Counted from the stretch's first letter, positions 1-5,825 are shown. The stretch is DNA of 6,512 bases from an uncultured Lachnospiraceae bacterium (GCA_900554925.1 USJG01000130.1:1-6512); one strand, 5' to 3'. The notes: generated by a model not told the origin, from the sequence alone. Made by a program: numbers and translations.

Positions 1-782
1 GTCCTGAAAGTGTGGCAGCAACAAGCGAACCTGCTGCTGTAAATACAGAGGAAAATACTAACTCAGCAGGCGTGACGGTAGCGGCAGTTACCCCTAAACC
101 CCAGACTGCATCAGAGGATAAGGATATTCTTGTAATGGATATGAGCAAGACAGGCATGATTTATGCGCAGACTCTGCAGCAGATCAGGGAACAGGGAAGA
201 GAAGTGGTTTTTGAAATAAATGATCAGATCAGTTGGAAAATTGACGGCAGCAAGATAGACAGCGAAAGTCTAAAGGACATTAACTTAAAGGTATCTCTTG
301 GAAGCAGCCAGATACCTGAGCATAAGCTGGAAGCGCTTACAGAGAATGAAAATTATATAGAACTGTCACTGGCACATGAGGGAGAGTTTGGATTTACTGC
401 GGTGCTGTCTGTGCAATTAGACAATGGGCAGCCGGGACAGTATGCAAACCTGTTTTACTACAACGAAGAGACAGATGACTTTGAATTTATGTGTGCGTCC
501 TTAATAAACAGTAAGGGTATTGCTGATTTTGAATTTAAGCACGCGTCAGATTATGTCATTATTATCAGTGATAATACCGAAGAAAACCTGTTAGAGGAAA
601 AGGCAGAAGAGATGGACAGGGCGGAAGATCGGGCAGTAGAAGCCATGGTCCAGGCCAAAGAAGAGCTTCCGGCTAAAGAGCCGGGTAAAGCGGCAGGCAT
701 TATTGCAATCATACTGCTTGCAAGCGCTGCTCTTGGAATTGGTGCATATCTGATCTTTAAGAAAAATGATGAGGAAGAATAA
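1..782 (+). CDS. Surface protein with C-terminal membrane anchor, 3' part only
   Basis: This is the C-terminal end of an exported, membrane-anchored protein of unknown function. The reading frame is open to the window edge (codons from base 3). The GTG at 12 reads as an ordinary Val in a Ser/Thr/Ala/Pro-rich linker, so the true start lies upstream. Counting from that GTG, residues 1-38 are a low-complexity linker. Residues 39-187 are a beta-rich domain of the kind repeated in clostridial surface proteins, ending in NLFYYNEETDDFEF and HASDYVIIISD. Residues 190-220 are a charged, probably helical stalk (EEKAEEMDRAEDRAVEAMV). Residues 228-249 form one hydrophobic helix, followed by a short KKNDEEE tail. 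LPAKE precedes the helix but is not a proper LPXTG sortase motif, so a simple membrane anchor is more likely. The next gene starts 25 bases downstream with no terminator, suggesting co-transcription. The topology is well supported; the function is not known. Confidence 0.75.
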   Translation, partial: PESVAATSEPAAVNTEENTNSAGVTVAAVTPKPQTASEDKDILVMDMSKTGMIYAQTLQQIREQGREVVFEINDQISWKIDGSKIDSESLKDINLKVSLGSSQIPEHKLEALTENENYIELSLAHEGEFGFTAVLSVQLDNGQPGQYANLFYYNEETDDFEFMCASLINSKGIADFEFKHASDYVIIISDNTEENLLEEKAEEMDRAEDRAVEAMVQAKEELPAKEPGKAAGIIAIILLASAALGIGAYLIFKKNDEEE

Positions 783-807
783 GCAGGAAGTGCAGAGGTA
801 GAAGTTT

Positions 808-1194
808 ATGCAGGAAAAGGTTCTGTTATTTAATTTTAATGAAGAAAGCCAGCTAAATGCAGTCAGAATGGTGCTTTTTCTGATGCAGGTTCCGGCAGCG
901 ATGATTCCCAGGGAAAAATATAAATTACCGCTGAAAATGCTGATAGCAGAAGAAGAACCTTCATCGGTATCTGCAGGGAATGATAAAGAGCTGGACGGAC
1001 AGATGATGGTGTTTGCAGGCATTTCGGAAGAAAAGCTGGATAAGCTCCTTTCCCTGCTTCGGGCAAATCCCGCATGTGGGAAAATCCCATATAAAGCAAT
1101 TCTCACGCAGATGAACCAGGATTGGAACGCCTTTACTTTGCTTAAGGAACTTCAAAAAGAGCATGCCGCCATGCATGGAGAGAGCGGATTATAA
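808..1194 (+). CDS. DUF3783 family protein
   Basis: This is a small soluble protein of 128 residues that I recognise as DUF3783, a clostridial family without an assigned function. The family pattern is visible throughout: VLLFNFNEE at residues 5-13, a V-PAAMIPREKY segment near 28-38, VFAGISEEKLDKLLSLLR at 68-85, and the C-terminal signature YKAILTQMNQDWNAFTLLKELQKEH at 95-119. There is no signal peptide or membrane segment, so it should be cytoplasmic. The start at 808 is supported by AGAGG at 794-798, nine bases upstream, and the length suits the family. It sits between an anchored surface protein and a flavoprotein in the same direction, which does not reveal a role. The family call rests on motif memory and is fairly secure; no biochemical function can be stated. 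Confidence 0.8.
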   Translation: MQEKVLLFNFNEESQLNAVRMVLFLMQVPAAMIPREKYKLPLKMLIAEEEPSSVSAGNDKELDGQMMVFAGISEEKLDKLLSLLRANPACGKIPYKAILTQMNQDWNAFTLLKELQKEHAAMHGESGL

Positions 1195-1251
1195 TGATAA
1201 AAGATACAGGGAATAAAATCAGGTAAAATACGCAGAAGGAACAAAAATAAT

Positions 1252-1722
1252 ATGAGAAGAAAAGACAGAGAGATTAAGGATTTTGAAGAAATTTTAGAGG
1301 TAATAAAAAAATGCGAAATATGCAGGCTGGCATTCAATGACGAAGAATACCCCTATATTCTGCCCCTTAATTTTGGAATGCAGTTGGAGAACGGAAAGAT
1401 TGTTTTTTATTTTCATGGAGCAACAGAAGGGAAAAAATATGAATTGATGGCCAGAAATAATAAGGCAAGCTTTGAGATGGATTGCTCTACGAAGCTGGTG
1501 ACAATCTTAGAAGAGGGCAACTGTACCATGGAATATGAAAGCGTAATTGGCCACGGGACTGTTGAAATGTTGCCGGAGGAGGAAAAAGAGCGTGCTTTGG
1601 ATATTCTGATGAAGCATTATCACAAAGAAGATTTTCCGTACAATAGAGAAGTTATTCCGCGGACTGCGGTGTTTAAAATGACTGTAGAAGCATGTACAGG
1701 AAAAAGGCGGATGAAAAAATAA
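1252..1722 (+). CDS. NimA-like pyridoxamine 5'-phosphate oxidase-fold flavoprotein
   Basis: This 156-residue protein belongs to the split-barrel flavin-binding superfamily that contains pyridoxamine-phosphate oxidases and NimA-type 5-nitroimidazole reductases. The N-terminal strand-helix segment (FEEILEVIKKCEICRLAFND, residues 11-30) leads into YPYILPLNFGMQ (33-44). The phosphate-binding FYFHGATEGKKYELMARN follows (52-69), with the family's central histidine at 55. VIGHGTVEML (98-107) and the C-terminal TGKRR (149-153) also fit the NimA-like branch. Members usually bind FMN and act as cytoplasmic dimers; the substrate is unknown here, and nitroimidazole resistance should not be assumed. The start is ATG with AGAAGGA at 1234-1240, an unusually long 11-base spacing. 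The 57-base gap upstream shows no convincing promoter. A strong terminator follows directly, so this is the last gene of its transcription unit. Confidence 0.88.
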   Translation: MRRKDREIKDFEEILEVIKKCEICRLAFNDEEYPYILPLNFGMQLENGKIVFYFHGATEGKKYELMARNNKASFEMDCSTKLVTILEEGNCTMEYESVIGHGTVEMLPEEEKERALDILMKHYHKEDFPYNREVIPRTAVFKMTVEACTGKRRMKK

Positions 1723-1723
1723 T

Positions 1724-1770
1724 AAGAACTGGCTATATGGAGTAATTCCCATATGGCCAGTTCTTTTATA
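1724..1770 (+). terminator. Intrinsic terminator after the NimA-like gene
   Basis: A 17-base stem, AAGAACTGGCTATATGG (1724-1740), pairs with CCATATGGCCAGTTCTT (1749-1765). The only imperfection is one G-U wobble, and the loop is 8 bases (1741-1748). The stem runs into TTTTATATAG, giving a U-rich tail. The left arm begins one base after the stop codon. The symmetric A-rich/U-rich flanks could also let it work weakly on the other strand, but no minus-strand gene ends here. It cleanly separates the upstream block from the promoter at 1801. Confidence 0.92.
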
Positions 1771-1800
1771 TAGCAGGAGATACTTTTTTCTAAATAAGTA

Positions 1801-1829
1801 TTGACAACTATTCTTGTCAATGATATCAT
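1801..1829 (+). promoter_or_regulatory. Sigma-A-type promoter of the HTH/membrane-protein operon
   Basis: TTGACA (1801-1806, full consensus -35) is followed after exactly 17 bases by TATCAT (1824-1829, five of six -10 bases). A TG at 1821-1822 sits one base before it, giving an extended -10. Transcription should begin near 1836, leaving a leader of about 55 bases before the TTG start at 1892. The -35 lies inside the left arm of the large inverted repeat and the predicted start point inside its right arm. A protein bound to either arm would block polymerase. On sequence alone the unrepressed promoter should be strong. Confidence 0.85.
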
Positions 1830-1851
1830 ATATGACAAGAATAGTTGTCAA
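1801..1851. repeat. Perfect 19-bp inverted repeat; two tandem dyad operators
   Basis: TTGACAACTATTCTTGTCA (1801-1819) and TGACAAGAATAGTTGTCAA (1833-1851) are exact reverse complements separated by 13 bases. Each arm is itself a dyad: TTGACAA-N6-TTGTCAA at 1801-1820 and (A)TGACAA-N6-TTGTCAA at 1832-1851. The region therefore holds four half-sites. The two dyad centres (1810.5 and 1841.5) are 31 bases apart, close to three helical turns, so both face the same side of the DNA. They flank the -10 and cover the -35 and the start point. The likeliest ligand is the Cro/CI-type protein encoded at 2568 in the same operon, which is an inference. It is not a terminator, because no T-run follows and the left arm lies upstream of the predicted transcription start. 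Confidence 0.85.
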
Positions 1852-1874
1852 AATGTAAATAAAAGATGTCAATT

Positions 1875-1883
1875 GGAGGGAGG
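1875..1883 (+). promoter_or_regulatory. Ribosome binding site deciding a TTG start
   Basis: GGAGGGAGG spans this stretch and leaves eight bases before TTG at 1892. No ATG or GTG in the same frame lies between the upstream in-frame stop (TAA, 1856-1858) and this point except a GTC/GAT run with no start codon, and the protein contains no internal methionine. The TTG is therefore the only well-placed start. Confidence 0.8.
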
Positions 1884-1891
1884 CGATTATT

Positions 1892-2563
1892 TTGACAGGA
1901 AGTATTAAGGGATATAACATCAGTAAAATTACCAAAAGAAAAATTTTAAAAGGACTGCCCTGTAGTGCGCTTAGTGTGCTGGTTAATAGTGAGACCTTGA
2001 AAGAAGAGTGCCTTAAAGCCCTGCAGACAGGAGGGAAGGTTTATGGCCTTTATAAGAAAAAGGAACTGACAGCCTTATATATACTGACAAATGAAAAGAT
2101 AAACAAATCCCAGATCAATCAGCCGCAGATCGATCTGACGAAAGATAATATCGCAGATTTTATATTAAAAGGCAGTGATAAGGAAGCTTCCTCCTGGAGC
2201 AGCCAGGAACAGAAGGATAGCGAAAATGAGAAAGAAGTTTCCGTATATCGTCTCACACAGAAATATGTGATACCGGAATGTGAAAATGTGGTGGAGGAAT
2301 TTGAGAGGGCAATTCTTTTCGAGCTTAAGGAACAGGTATTAATTGGAGAAGTTTATGGAGTCCTGTGGAATGACAAAGCGCTGGTGCCCAGAAAGATAAA
2401 TGCCGGATGGCTTGGAACCTTCAGCGGCTTTGGGTTTGGAATTGCAATAGGGATTGTTTTTGGAATAGTTTTTGAAAACGTAGCGATCGGAATCAGTCTG
2501 GGGATTTTATGGGCTATTGTATTTGGAACCAGTTTTACTACAATTACAGGCAACAGGAGATGA
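1892..2563 (+). CDS. Unrecognised protein with C-terminal glycine-zipper membrane hairpin
   Basis: I do not recognise this 223-residue protein. Residues 1-170 are soluble and charged. Residues 44-66 (LQTGGKVYGLYKKKELTALYIL) look like a paired beta-strand unit of the acetyltransferase (GNAT) kind, and VYGVLWND at 154-161 could be another strand of such a fold. No acetyl-CoA-binding loop is evident, so this is only a weak structural hint. Residues 94-116 are a hydrophilic Ser/Glu/Lys linker. Residues 173-194 and 197-218 are two hydrophobic helices joined by a very short turn (ENVA). Glycines fall at 175, 179, 183, 187 and 191, then at 200, 204 and 212 with Ala at 208, a textbook glycine zipper. 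This predicts tight helix packing or oligomerisation in the membrane. It is the first gene behind the operator-promoter, starts at TTG, and ends 4 bases before the regulator gene. The role is unknown; sensing or membrane-stress functions are guesses. Confidence 0.8.
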   Translation: MTGSIKGYNISKITKRKILKGLPCSALSVLVNSETLKEECLKALQTGGKVYGLYKKKELTALYILTNEKINKSQINQPQIDLTKDNIADFILKGSDKEASSWSSQEQKDSENEKEVSVYRLTQKYVIPECENVVEEFERAILFELKEQVLIGEVYGVLWNDKALVPRKINAGWLGTFSGFGFGIAIGIVFGIVFENVAIGISLGILWAIVFGTSFTTITGNRR

Positions 2564-2567
2564 GCAG

Positions 2568-2774
2568 ATGCCGCTTTATAATCATTTAAAGGAATACCGG
2601 GCCAGGCTTGGTGTGAATCAACAGGAAATGGGAGCTTTAGTGGATACCTCCAGACAGACGATCAGTCAGATTGAGCGAGGAGATTATTCTCCGTCAGTTA
2701 CTTTGGCATTAAAGATAGCAAAGGTCTGCGGTGTCACGGTAGAAGATATTTTTGAATACAGGGAGGAACAGTAA
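2568..2774 (+). CDS. Cro/CI (XRE) family helix-turn-helix regulator
   Basis: This small DNA-binding protein (68 residues) consists almost entirely of one HTH domain. LKEYRARLGVNQQEMGALVDTS covers helices 1-2 and the turn (about residues 7-28). RQTISQIERGDYSPSVTLALKIA (29-51) holds the recognition helix and the conserved ERG-SPS loop. VCGVTVEDIFEY (53-64) closes the domain. There is no separate ligand or dimerisation domain, so any signal probably comes through partner proteins. The start chosen is ATG 2568, with AGGAGA at 2555-2560 seven bases upstream; a longer in-frame reading from 2517 overlaps the previous gene and adds no domain residues. It is packed between two membrane-protein genes, 4 bases after one and directly abutting the next (TAAATG). 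It is the natural candidate to bind the twin dyads at 1801-1851 and regulate its own operon. The family call is certain; its target is inferred. Confidence 0.95.
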   Translation: MPLYNHLKEYRARLGVNQQEMGALVDTSRQTISQIERGDYSPSVTLALKIAKVCGVTVEDIFEYREEQ

Positions 2775-3584
2775 ATGTTAGCTGAAACAAAATCACAATC
2801 TGACAATATGAAGGCAGAGAAGAAGAAAGATAAGAAGATATTTATTAAGTATCTGGCCATGTTGGCAATTTTTTTTCTTCTTGGAATGGGCTGTGGAGTA
2901 GCAGCAAAATTTCTGGGAGATATGGCTGGAAATTATGAAAGTGCCTTTGAGGTTCTGACCAGGGCCTTGGGATATGCGGTGCCGGTAATATTTATTGTGG
3001 GAAATATCAGTATTTTTCTGGTTTCCCTGTGGATATACCGTAAGGCAAGGAAGATGGGGGATATGTGGGATGGAGAAGAGGAAGCATTGATTGACGAACT
3101 GGAACGATTGCAGAATTATCCCATTCTTTTATCCAATATTGCCCTGATCTGCAATTTTGTATTTTTTGCAGTCAATATTGAACTTACCATCGATCAGATA
3201 AAAAGCGGCGGAAGCGTATTGTTTTGGATGAATATTGTGGTTTTTCTTGTAAGCTATGGGCTTGAAATGATCGTTATAAAACTCGTTTATGACCTGGAAA
3301 AGAAACTAAACCCGGAAAAAAAGGGAAATGTGTTTGATATGCATTTTAACAGGAAGTGGCTGGAAAGCAGTGATGAGGCTCAGAAGCAGATCATTTATAT
3401 ATCTGCCTACAGTGCCTATCAGGCTGCAAACAAAGCCTGCGCAGTGCTTTGTGCCATAGCGGTGGCCGCACAGCTTTGCCTTGGAACAGGAGTATTTCCT
3501 ATCATTTGCATCTGCACAATCTGGATGGTGCTGGTGGTTACCAGTACAAGAATGACAATGAAGCTGGAAAATGGCAGGAATTAA
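2775..3584 (+). CDS. Six-helix membrane protein, DUF3169-like
   Basis: This 269-residue integral membrane protein has no known biochemical role. After a lysine-rich cytoplasmic start (KAEKKKDKK, 13-21), hydrophobic helices lie at about 23-45, 68-90, 116-136, 147-172, 216-235 and 238-257. The two connecting soluble stretches are a charged one at 90-115 (GEEEALIDELERLQ) and one at 173-212 containing NPEKKGNVFDMHFNRKWLESSDEAQKQ. The F-RKWLESSDEAQK-IIY--AYSAYQA pattern is what I associate with DUF3169, a Firmicutes membrane family often found beside small HTH regulators. By hydropathy both ends should be cytoplasmic. The start codon follows the regulator's stop directly, with AGGGAGG at 2760-2766, so translation is probably coupled. 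The gene ends 4 bases from the convergent araC-family gene, and I see no terminator after it. Membrane nature is certain; the family name is likely; function is unknown. Confidence 0.82.
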   Translation: MLAETKSQSDNMKAEKKKDKKIFIKYLAMLAIFFLLGMGCGVAAKFLGDMAGNYESAFEVLTRALGYAVPVIFIVGNISIFLVSLWIYRKARKMGDMWDGEEEALIDELERLQNYPILLSNIALICNFVFFAVNIELTIDQIKSGGSVLFWMNIVVFLVSYGLEMIVIKLVYDLEKKLNPEKKGNVFDMHFNRKWLESSDEAQKQIIYISAYSAYQAANKACAVLCAIAVAAQLCLGTGVFPIICICTIWMVLVVTSTRMTMKLENGRN

Positions 3585-3588
3585 AGTG

Positions 3589-4485
3589 CTACTGTGACTG
3601 CCTGCGGTATTCTCTTGGGGAACATCCGAATTTTTTGCGGAATACTTTTCCAAAATAGCTGCTGCTGTCAAATCCGCAGGCTGTTCCAATTTCCGTAATG
3701 GAAAGAGAAGTGTGGGAAAGCAGGTCGCAGGACTTGTGAAGCCTGTAATCCATCAGATAGGCAAAGGGAGAGATGCCAAGGGTTTCATGGAAGCACCGGC
3801 AGCATTCCCTGACACTGATGTAGCTGGAATCCGCAATTTGTTTTAAGATAAGCTTTTCATGGTAATGGGCCGCGATAAATTCCATCATGGTTTTGATGCG
3901 GTCGCTGTGAAAGGCTGTTTTTTTCTCCTGGCGTTGTTTCTCGGTAAGGAAGAAGAAGGACTTCCACAGCAGCGACATTTTTGAGAGAATATCAAATTCA
4001 TAGCCCTCGTATTTCTCCATATAAATATCATATGCATCCCTTAAAATATCTATGATTGCCTGATGCTCCCAGTTAGCAGGGTCAAAACGGAAGAGATCAA
4101 AATCAGGGTTTTCTGTAATCGGATTAATATATTTGCGCATGAGGACATTATGCTCCTGTCCACCCAGCATCTGGGGAAGAAAAATGTGCTCTATCTGCAC
4201 GCAGGGCTCCTTTTCTTCACAGCGTGTCATATGGGGCACATTGGCATTGATAAATCCCCCTTCTCCTTTGTCAAAGGTATAGCTGCCGCTGGGCAGGTGA
4301 TATTCCAGCCTGCCTTCGCGCATATAAAAAAATTCAACCTCCTTATGCCAGTGCCATGGAAAGGTGTTTCCAGGGCAAAAATGCAGATCACACAGATTTG
4401 CCATATAGGGAAATTCCGGTGTAATATGCTTTACACTTTCTTCTAAGGTAGTCTGATTAATATGGTAGCTCTGTGTCTGTTTCAT
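3589..4485 (-). CDS. AraC family regulator with N-terminal cupin domain
   Basis: This is a cytoplasmic transcription factor of 298 residues, the normal size for two-domain AraC proteins. Residues 30-90 form a cupin effector pocket: HWHKEVEFFYMREG (45-58, His45, His47 and Glu51 in metal/ligand positions), a GSYTFDKGEGGFINANVPH strand pair, and His85. The middle region (100-190) is a helical linker. The C-terminal domain has two HTH units, LKQIADSSYISVRECCRCFHETLG (214-237) and ITEIGTACGFDSSSYFGKVFRKKFG (263-287), followed by the family's SPREYRR ending. The start is ATG with AGAGGA about 10 bases upstream. It is divergent from the transporter at 4628, the classic arrangement of a regulator and the permease it controls, probably in response to a sugar or similar small molecule. 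The ligand cannot be read from the sequence. It is convergent with the membrane-protein gene, with a 4-base gap. Confidence 0.95.
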   Translation of the reverse strand: MKQTQSYHINQTTLEESVKHITPEFPYMANLCDLHFCPGNTFPWHWHKEVEFFYMREGRLEYHLPSGSYTFDKGEGGFINANVPHMTRCEEKEPCVQIEHIFLPQMLGGQEHNVLMRKYINPITENPDFDLFRFDPANWEHQAIIDILRDAYDIYMEKYEGYEFDILSKMSLLWKSFFFLTEKQRQEKKTAFHSDRIKTMMEFIAAHYHEKLILKQIADSSYISVRECCRCFHETLGISPFAYLMDYRLHKSCDLLSHTSLSITEIGTACGFDSSSYFGKVFRKKFGCSPREYRRQSQ

Positions 4486-4522
4486 GGATGGGGATTCCTC
4501 TTTTGCTGATTGAATTGGCCAG

Positions 4523-4571
4523 ATAGTTATAGTTTATGACCATTTTATAATAGTAAATAGTTGTTAGTATG
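4523..4571. repeat. Imperfect direct repeat in the araC-transporter gap
   Basis: ATAGTTATAGTTTATG (4523-4538) and ATAGTTGTTAGTATG (4557-4571) share their first six bases exactly and are similar after that, with starts 34 bases apart. They flank the candidate transporter -10. AraC-family proteins bind direct half-site repeats, so these are possible binding sites, but the spacing is not the usual two helical turns and the DNA is AT-rich. Confidence 0.3.
4546..4551 (+). promoter_or_regulatory. Candidate -10 box for the transporter gene
   Basis: TATAAT is an exact -10 match, but no acceptable -35 lies 16-18 bases upstream (that window reads ATAGTTA). A consensus -10 with a missing -35 is the usual look of an activator-dependent promoter and would fit control by the divergent AraC protein. 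Initiation near 4558 would give a leader of about 70 bases. The evidence is thin in such AT-rich DNA. Confidence 0.4.
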
Positions 4572-4578
4572 CAATATT

Positions 4579-4606
4579 ATTATACAAGCTGGCATAAGAA
4601 AATCAA
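4579..4606 (-). promoter_or_regulatory. Candidate promoter for the araC-family gene
   Basis: Read on the minus strand, TTGATT (plus-strand 4601-4606) is followed after 16 bases by a perfect TATAAT (4579-4584). Transcription would begin near 4572, giving a leader of about 85 bases. A second, weaker minus-strand pair (TTGCAT at 4569-4574 with TATTAT at 4547-4552, spacing 16) lies closer to the gene. The region is very AT-rich, so chance matches are possible. Confidence 0.55.
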
Positions 4607-4627
4607 GATATTTAAGGAGGATTTATT

Positions 4628-5806
4628 ATGAGTCTGCTGCTTGCTATTATTTATATTGCCTTTATAAGTCTGGGGCTGCCCGACGCACTGCTGGGATCGG
4701 CATGGCCCAGTATGCATGAACAGTTAAATGTACCGGTTTCCTATGCCGGCATTGTATCTATGATTATTTCAGCGGGAACCATTATATCCAGCCTGTTAAG
4801 TGACTGGATGACCAGAAAGCTTGGAACAGGGAAGGTGACGGCGATCAGCGTTGCGCTTACCGCCCTGTCTTTATTAGGTTTTTCTTTATCAAGATCTTTT
4901 TTCCTGCTTTGTGTGATCGCACTGCCTTATGGACTGGGCGCGGGCGCGGTAGATGCGGCGCTGAATAATTATGTGGCGCTTCACTATAAGGCAAGACACA
5001 TGAGCTGGCTGCACTGCTTCTGGGGAATAGGTGCGACCACGGGCCCCTATATTATGGGGGCGTGTCTGACAGGAGGTCTTGCATGGTTTGGAGGATACCG
5101 GATCATCGCAATTTTGCAGATGGTGTTGACTGCCATATTGTTTCTTTCGCTGCCCCTCTGGAATAAAAAGGAACAGGCGGAGGAAAGGGAGGAAGATAAG
5201 GAGAGCAGAGGGATGTTTAGGCTGCTTAAGCTGCCGGGCGTGAAAGAAGTACTGATTTCCTTCTTTTGCTATTGCGCAGTGGAGCAGACTACCGGACTCT
5301 GGGGAGCAAGCTATATGGTAATGGAAAGAGGAATGTCCGCCGAGAGGGCGGCAGCATGGGCTTCCCTTTTTTATCTGGGAATTACCGTAGGACGGTTTGC
5401 CTGCGGCTTTATTGCCATGAAGCTTAATGATAAAACAATGATCCGTCTTGGACAGGGAATTATTCTGACAGGGATTCTTCTGTTGATTTTACCCTTTGGA
5501 AACCTTATTATGTGTATAGGGCTGATTATGATCGGCCTGGGCTGCGCACCCATTTATCCCAGCCTTATTCATGAAACCCCTTCCAACTTTGGGGCCGGCC
5601 TGTCACAGGCCCTGATCGGTATGCAGATGGCCTTTGCCTATGTGGGAACTACCCTGATGCCTCCTTTGTTTGGGGCCCTTTCAGATATTGTGGGCATCAG
5701 ATTGTATCCCTTTTACCTTTTGGTAATTGCGGTCCTTATGATCTGGATGGTAGAAAAGTTAAACCGGGTACCCAAAAAGGAAAAGGAAGATGCAACAGGC
5801 AGATAA
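4628..5806 (+). CDS. Major facilitator superfamily transporter
   Basis: This 392-residue inner-membrane permease has the usual size and twelve-helix layout: a first bundle to about residue 178, a charged central loop (KKEQAEEREEDKESR, 180-194), and a second bundle from about 205. MFS signs include GLPDALLGSAWP in helix 1 (16-27), SDWMTRKLGTGK as the loop 2-3 motif (58-69), GLGAGAVDAALNNYVALHY (102-120), and WLHCFWGIGATTGP (127-140). These last two segments resemble the FucP-like branch that carries sugars with protons, so a sugar or related polar solute is a reasonable guess but not shown. SDIVGIRLYP at 352-361 repeats the loop motif in the second half. The start is ATG behind a perfect AAGGAGG (4614-4620). 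It is divergent from the AraC gene and followed within 34 bases by the VOC gene, with no terminator between. An exporter role is the main alternative. Confidence 0.93.
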   Translation: MSLLLAIIYIAFISLGLPDALLGSAWPSMHEQLNVPVSYAGIVSMIISAGTIISSLLSDWMTRKLGTGKVTAISVALTALSLLGFSLSRSFFLLCVIALPYGLGAGAVDAALNNYVALHYKARHMSWLHCFWGIGATTGPYIMGACLTGGLAWFGGYRIIAILQMVLTAILFLSLPLWNKKEQAEEREEDKESRGMFRLLKLPGVKEVLISFFCYCAVEQTTGLWGASYMVMERGMSAERAAAWASLFYLGITVGRFACGFIAMKLNDKTMIRLGQGIILTGILLLILPFGNLIMCIGLIMIGLGCAPIYPSLIHETPSNFGAGLSQALIGMQMAFAYVGTTLMPPLFGALSDIVGIRLYPFYLLVIAVLMIWMVEKLNRVPKKEKEDATGR

Positions 5807-5825
5807 AAGAAGGATAATGCCGCAG

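Noticed and set aside
12..14. GTG as the true start of the first gene
   Set aside because: The frame stays open to the window edge, no ribosome binding site is visible, and the residues after it are a linker rather than a signal peptide.
660..690. LPAKE as a sortase LPXTG signal
   Set aside because: The required Thr-Gly is absent; the following EPGK does not match known variants closely.
591..1106. Minus-strand open frames over the DUF3783 region
   Set aside because: They are antisense to well-supported genes, have cysteine/serine/phenylalanine-rich composition typical of shadow frames, and lack ribosome binding sites.
1801..1851. Inverted repeat as a terminator or transposon end
   Set aside because: No T-run follows either arm, a consensus promoter is embedded in it, and no transposase or target duplication is present.
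1771..1891. Riboswitch or structured leader before the 1892 gene
   Set aside because: The predicted leader is only about 55 bases and shows no conserved riboswitch core or terminator/antiterminator pair.
1507..1935. Minus-strand open frame spanning the terminator and operator
   Set aside because: It crosses a clear terminator and promoter on the other strand and encodes no recognisable domain.
2517..2567. Longer N-terminus for the HTH regulator
   Set aside because: It would overlap the upstream gene by 47 bases, has no ribosome binding site, and adds residues outside the HTH domain; ATG 2568 has a good AGGAGA.
4063..4446. Plus-strand open frame inside the araC-family gene
   Set aside because: It is a shadow of a complete cupin-AraC protein and has no family features.
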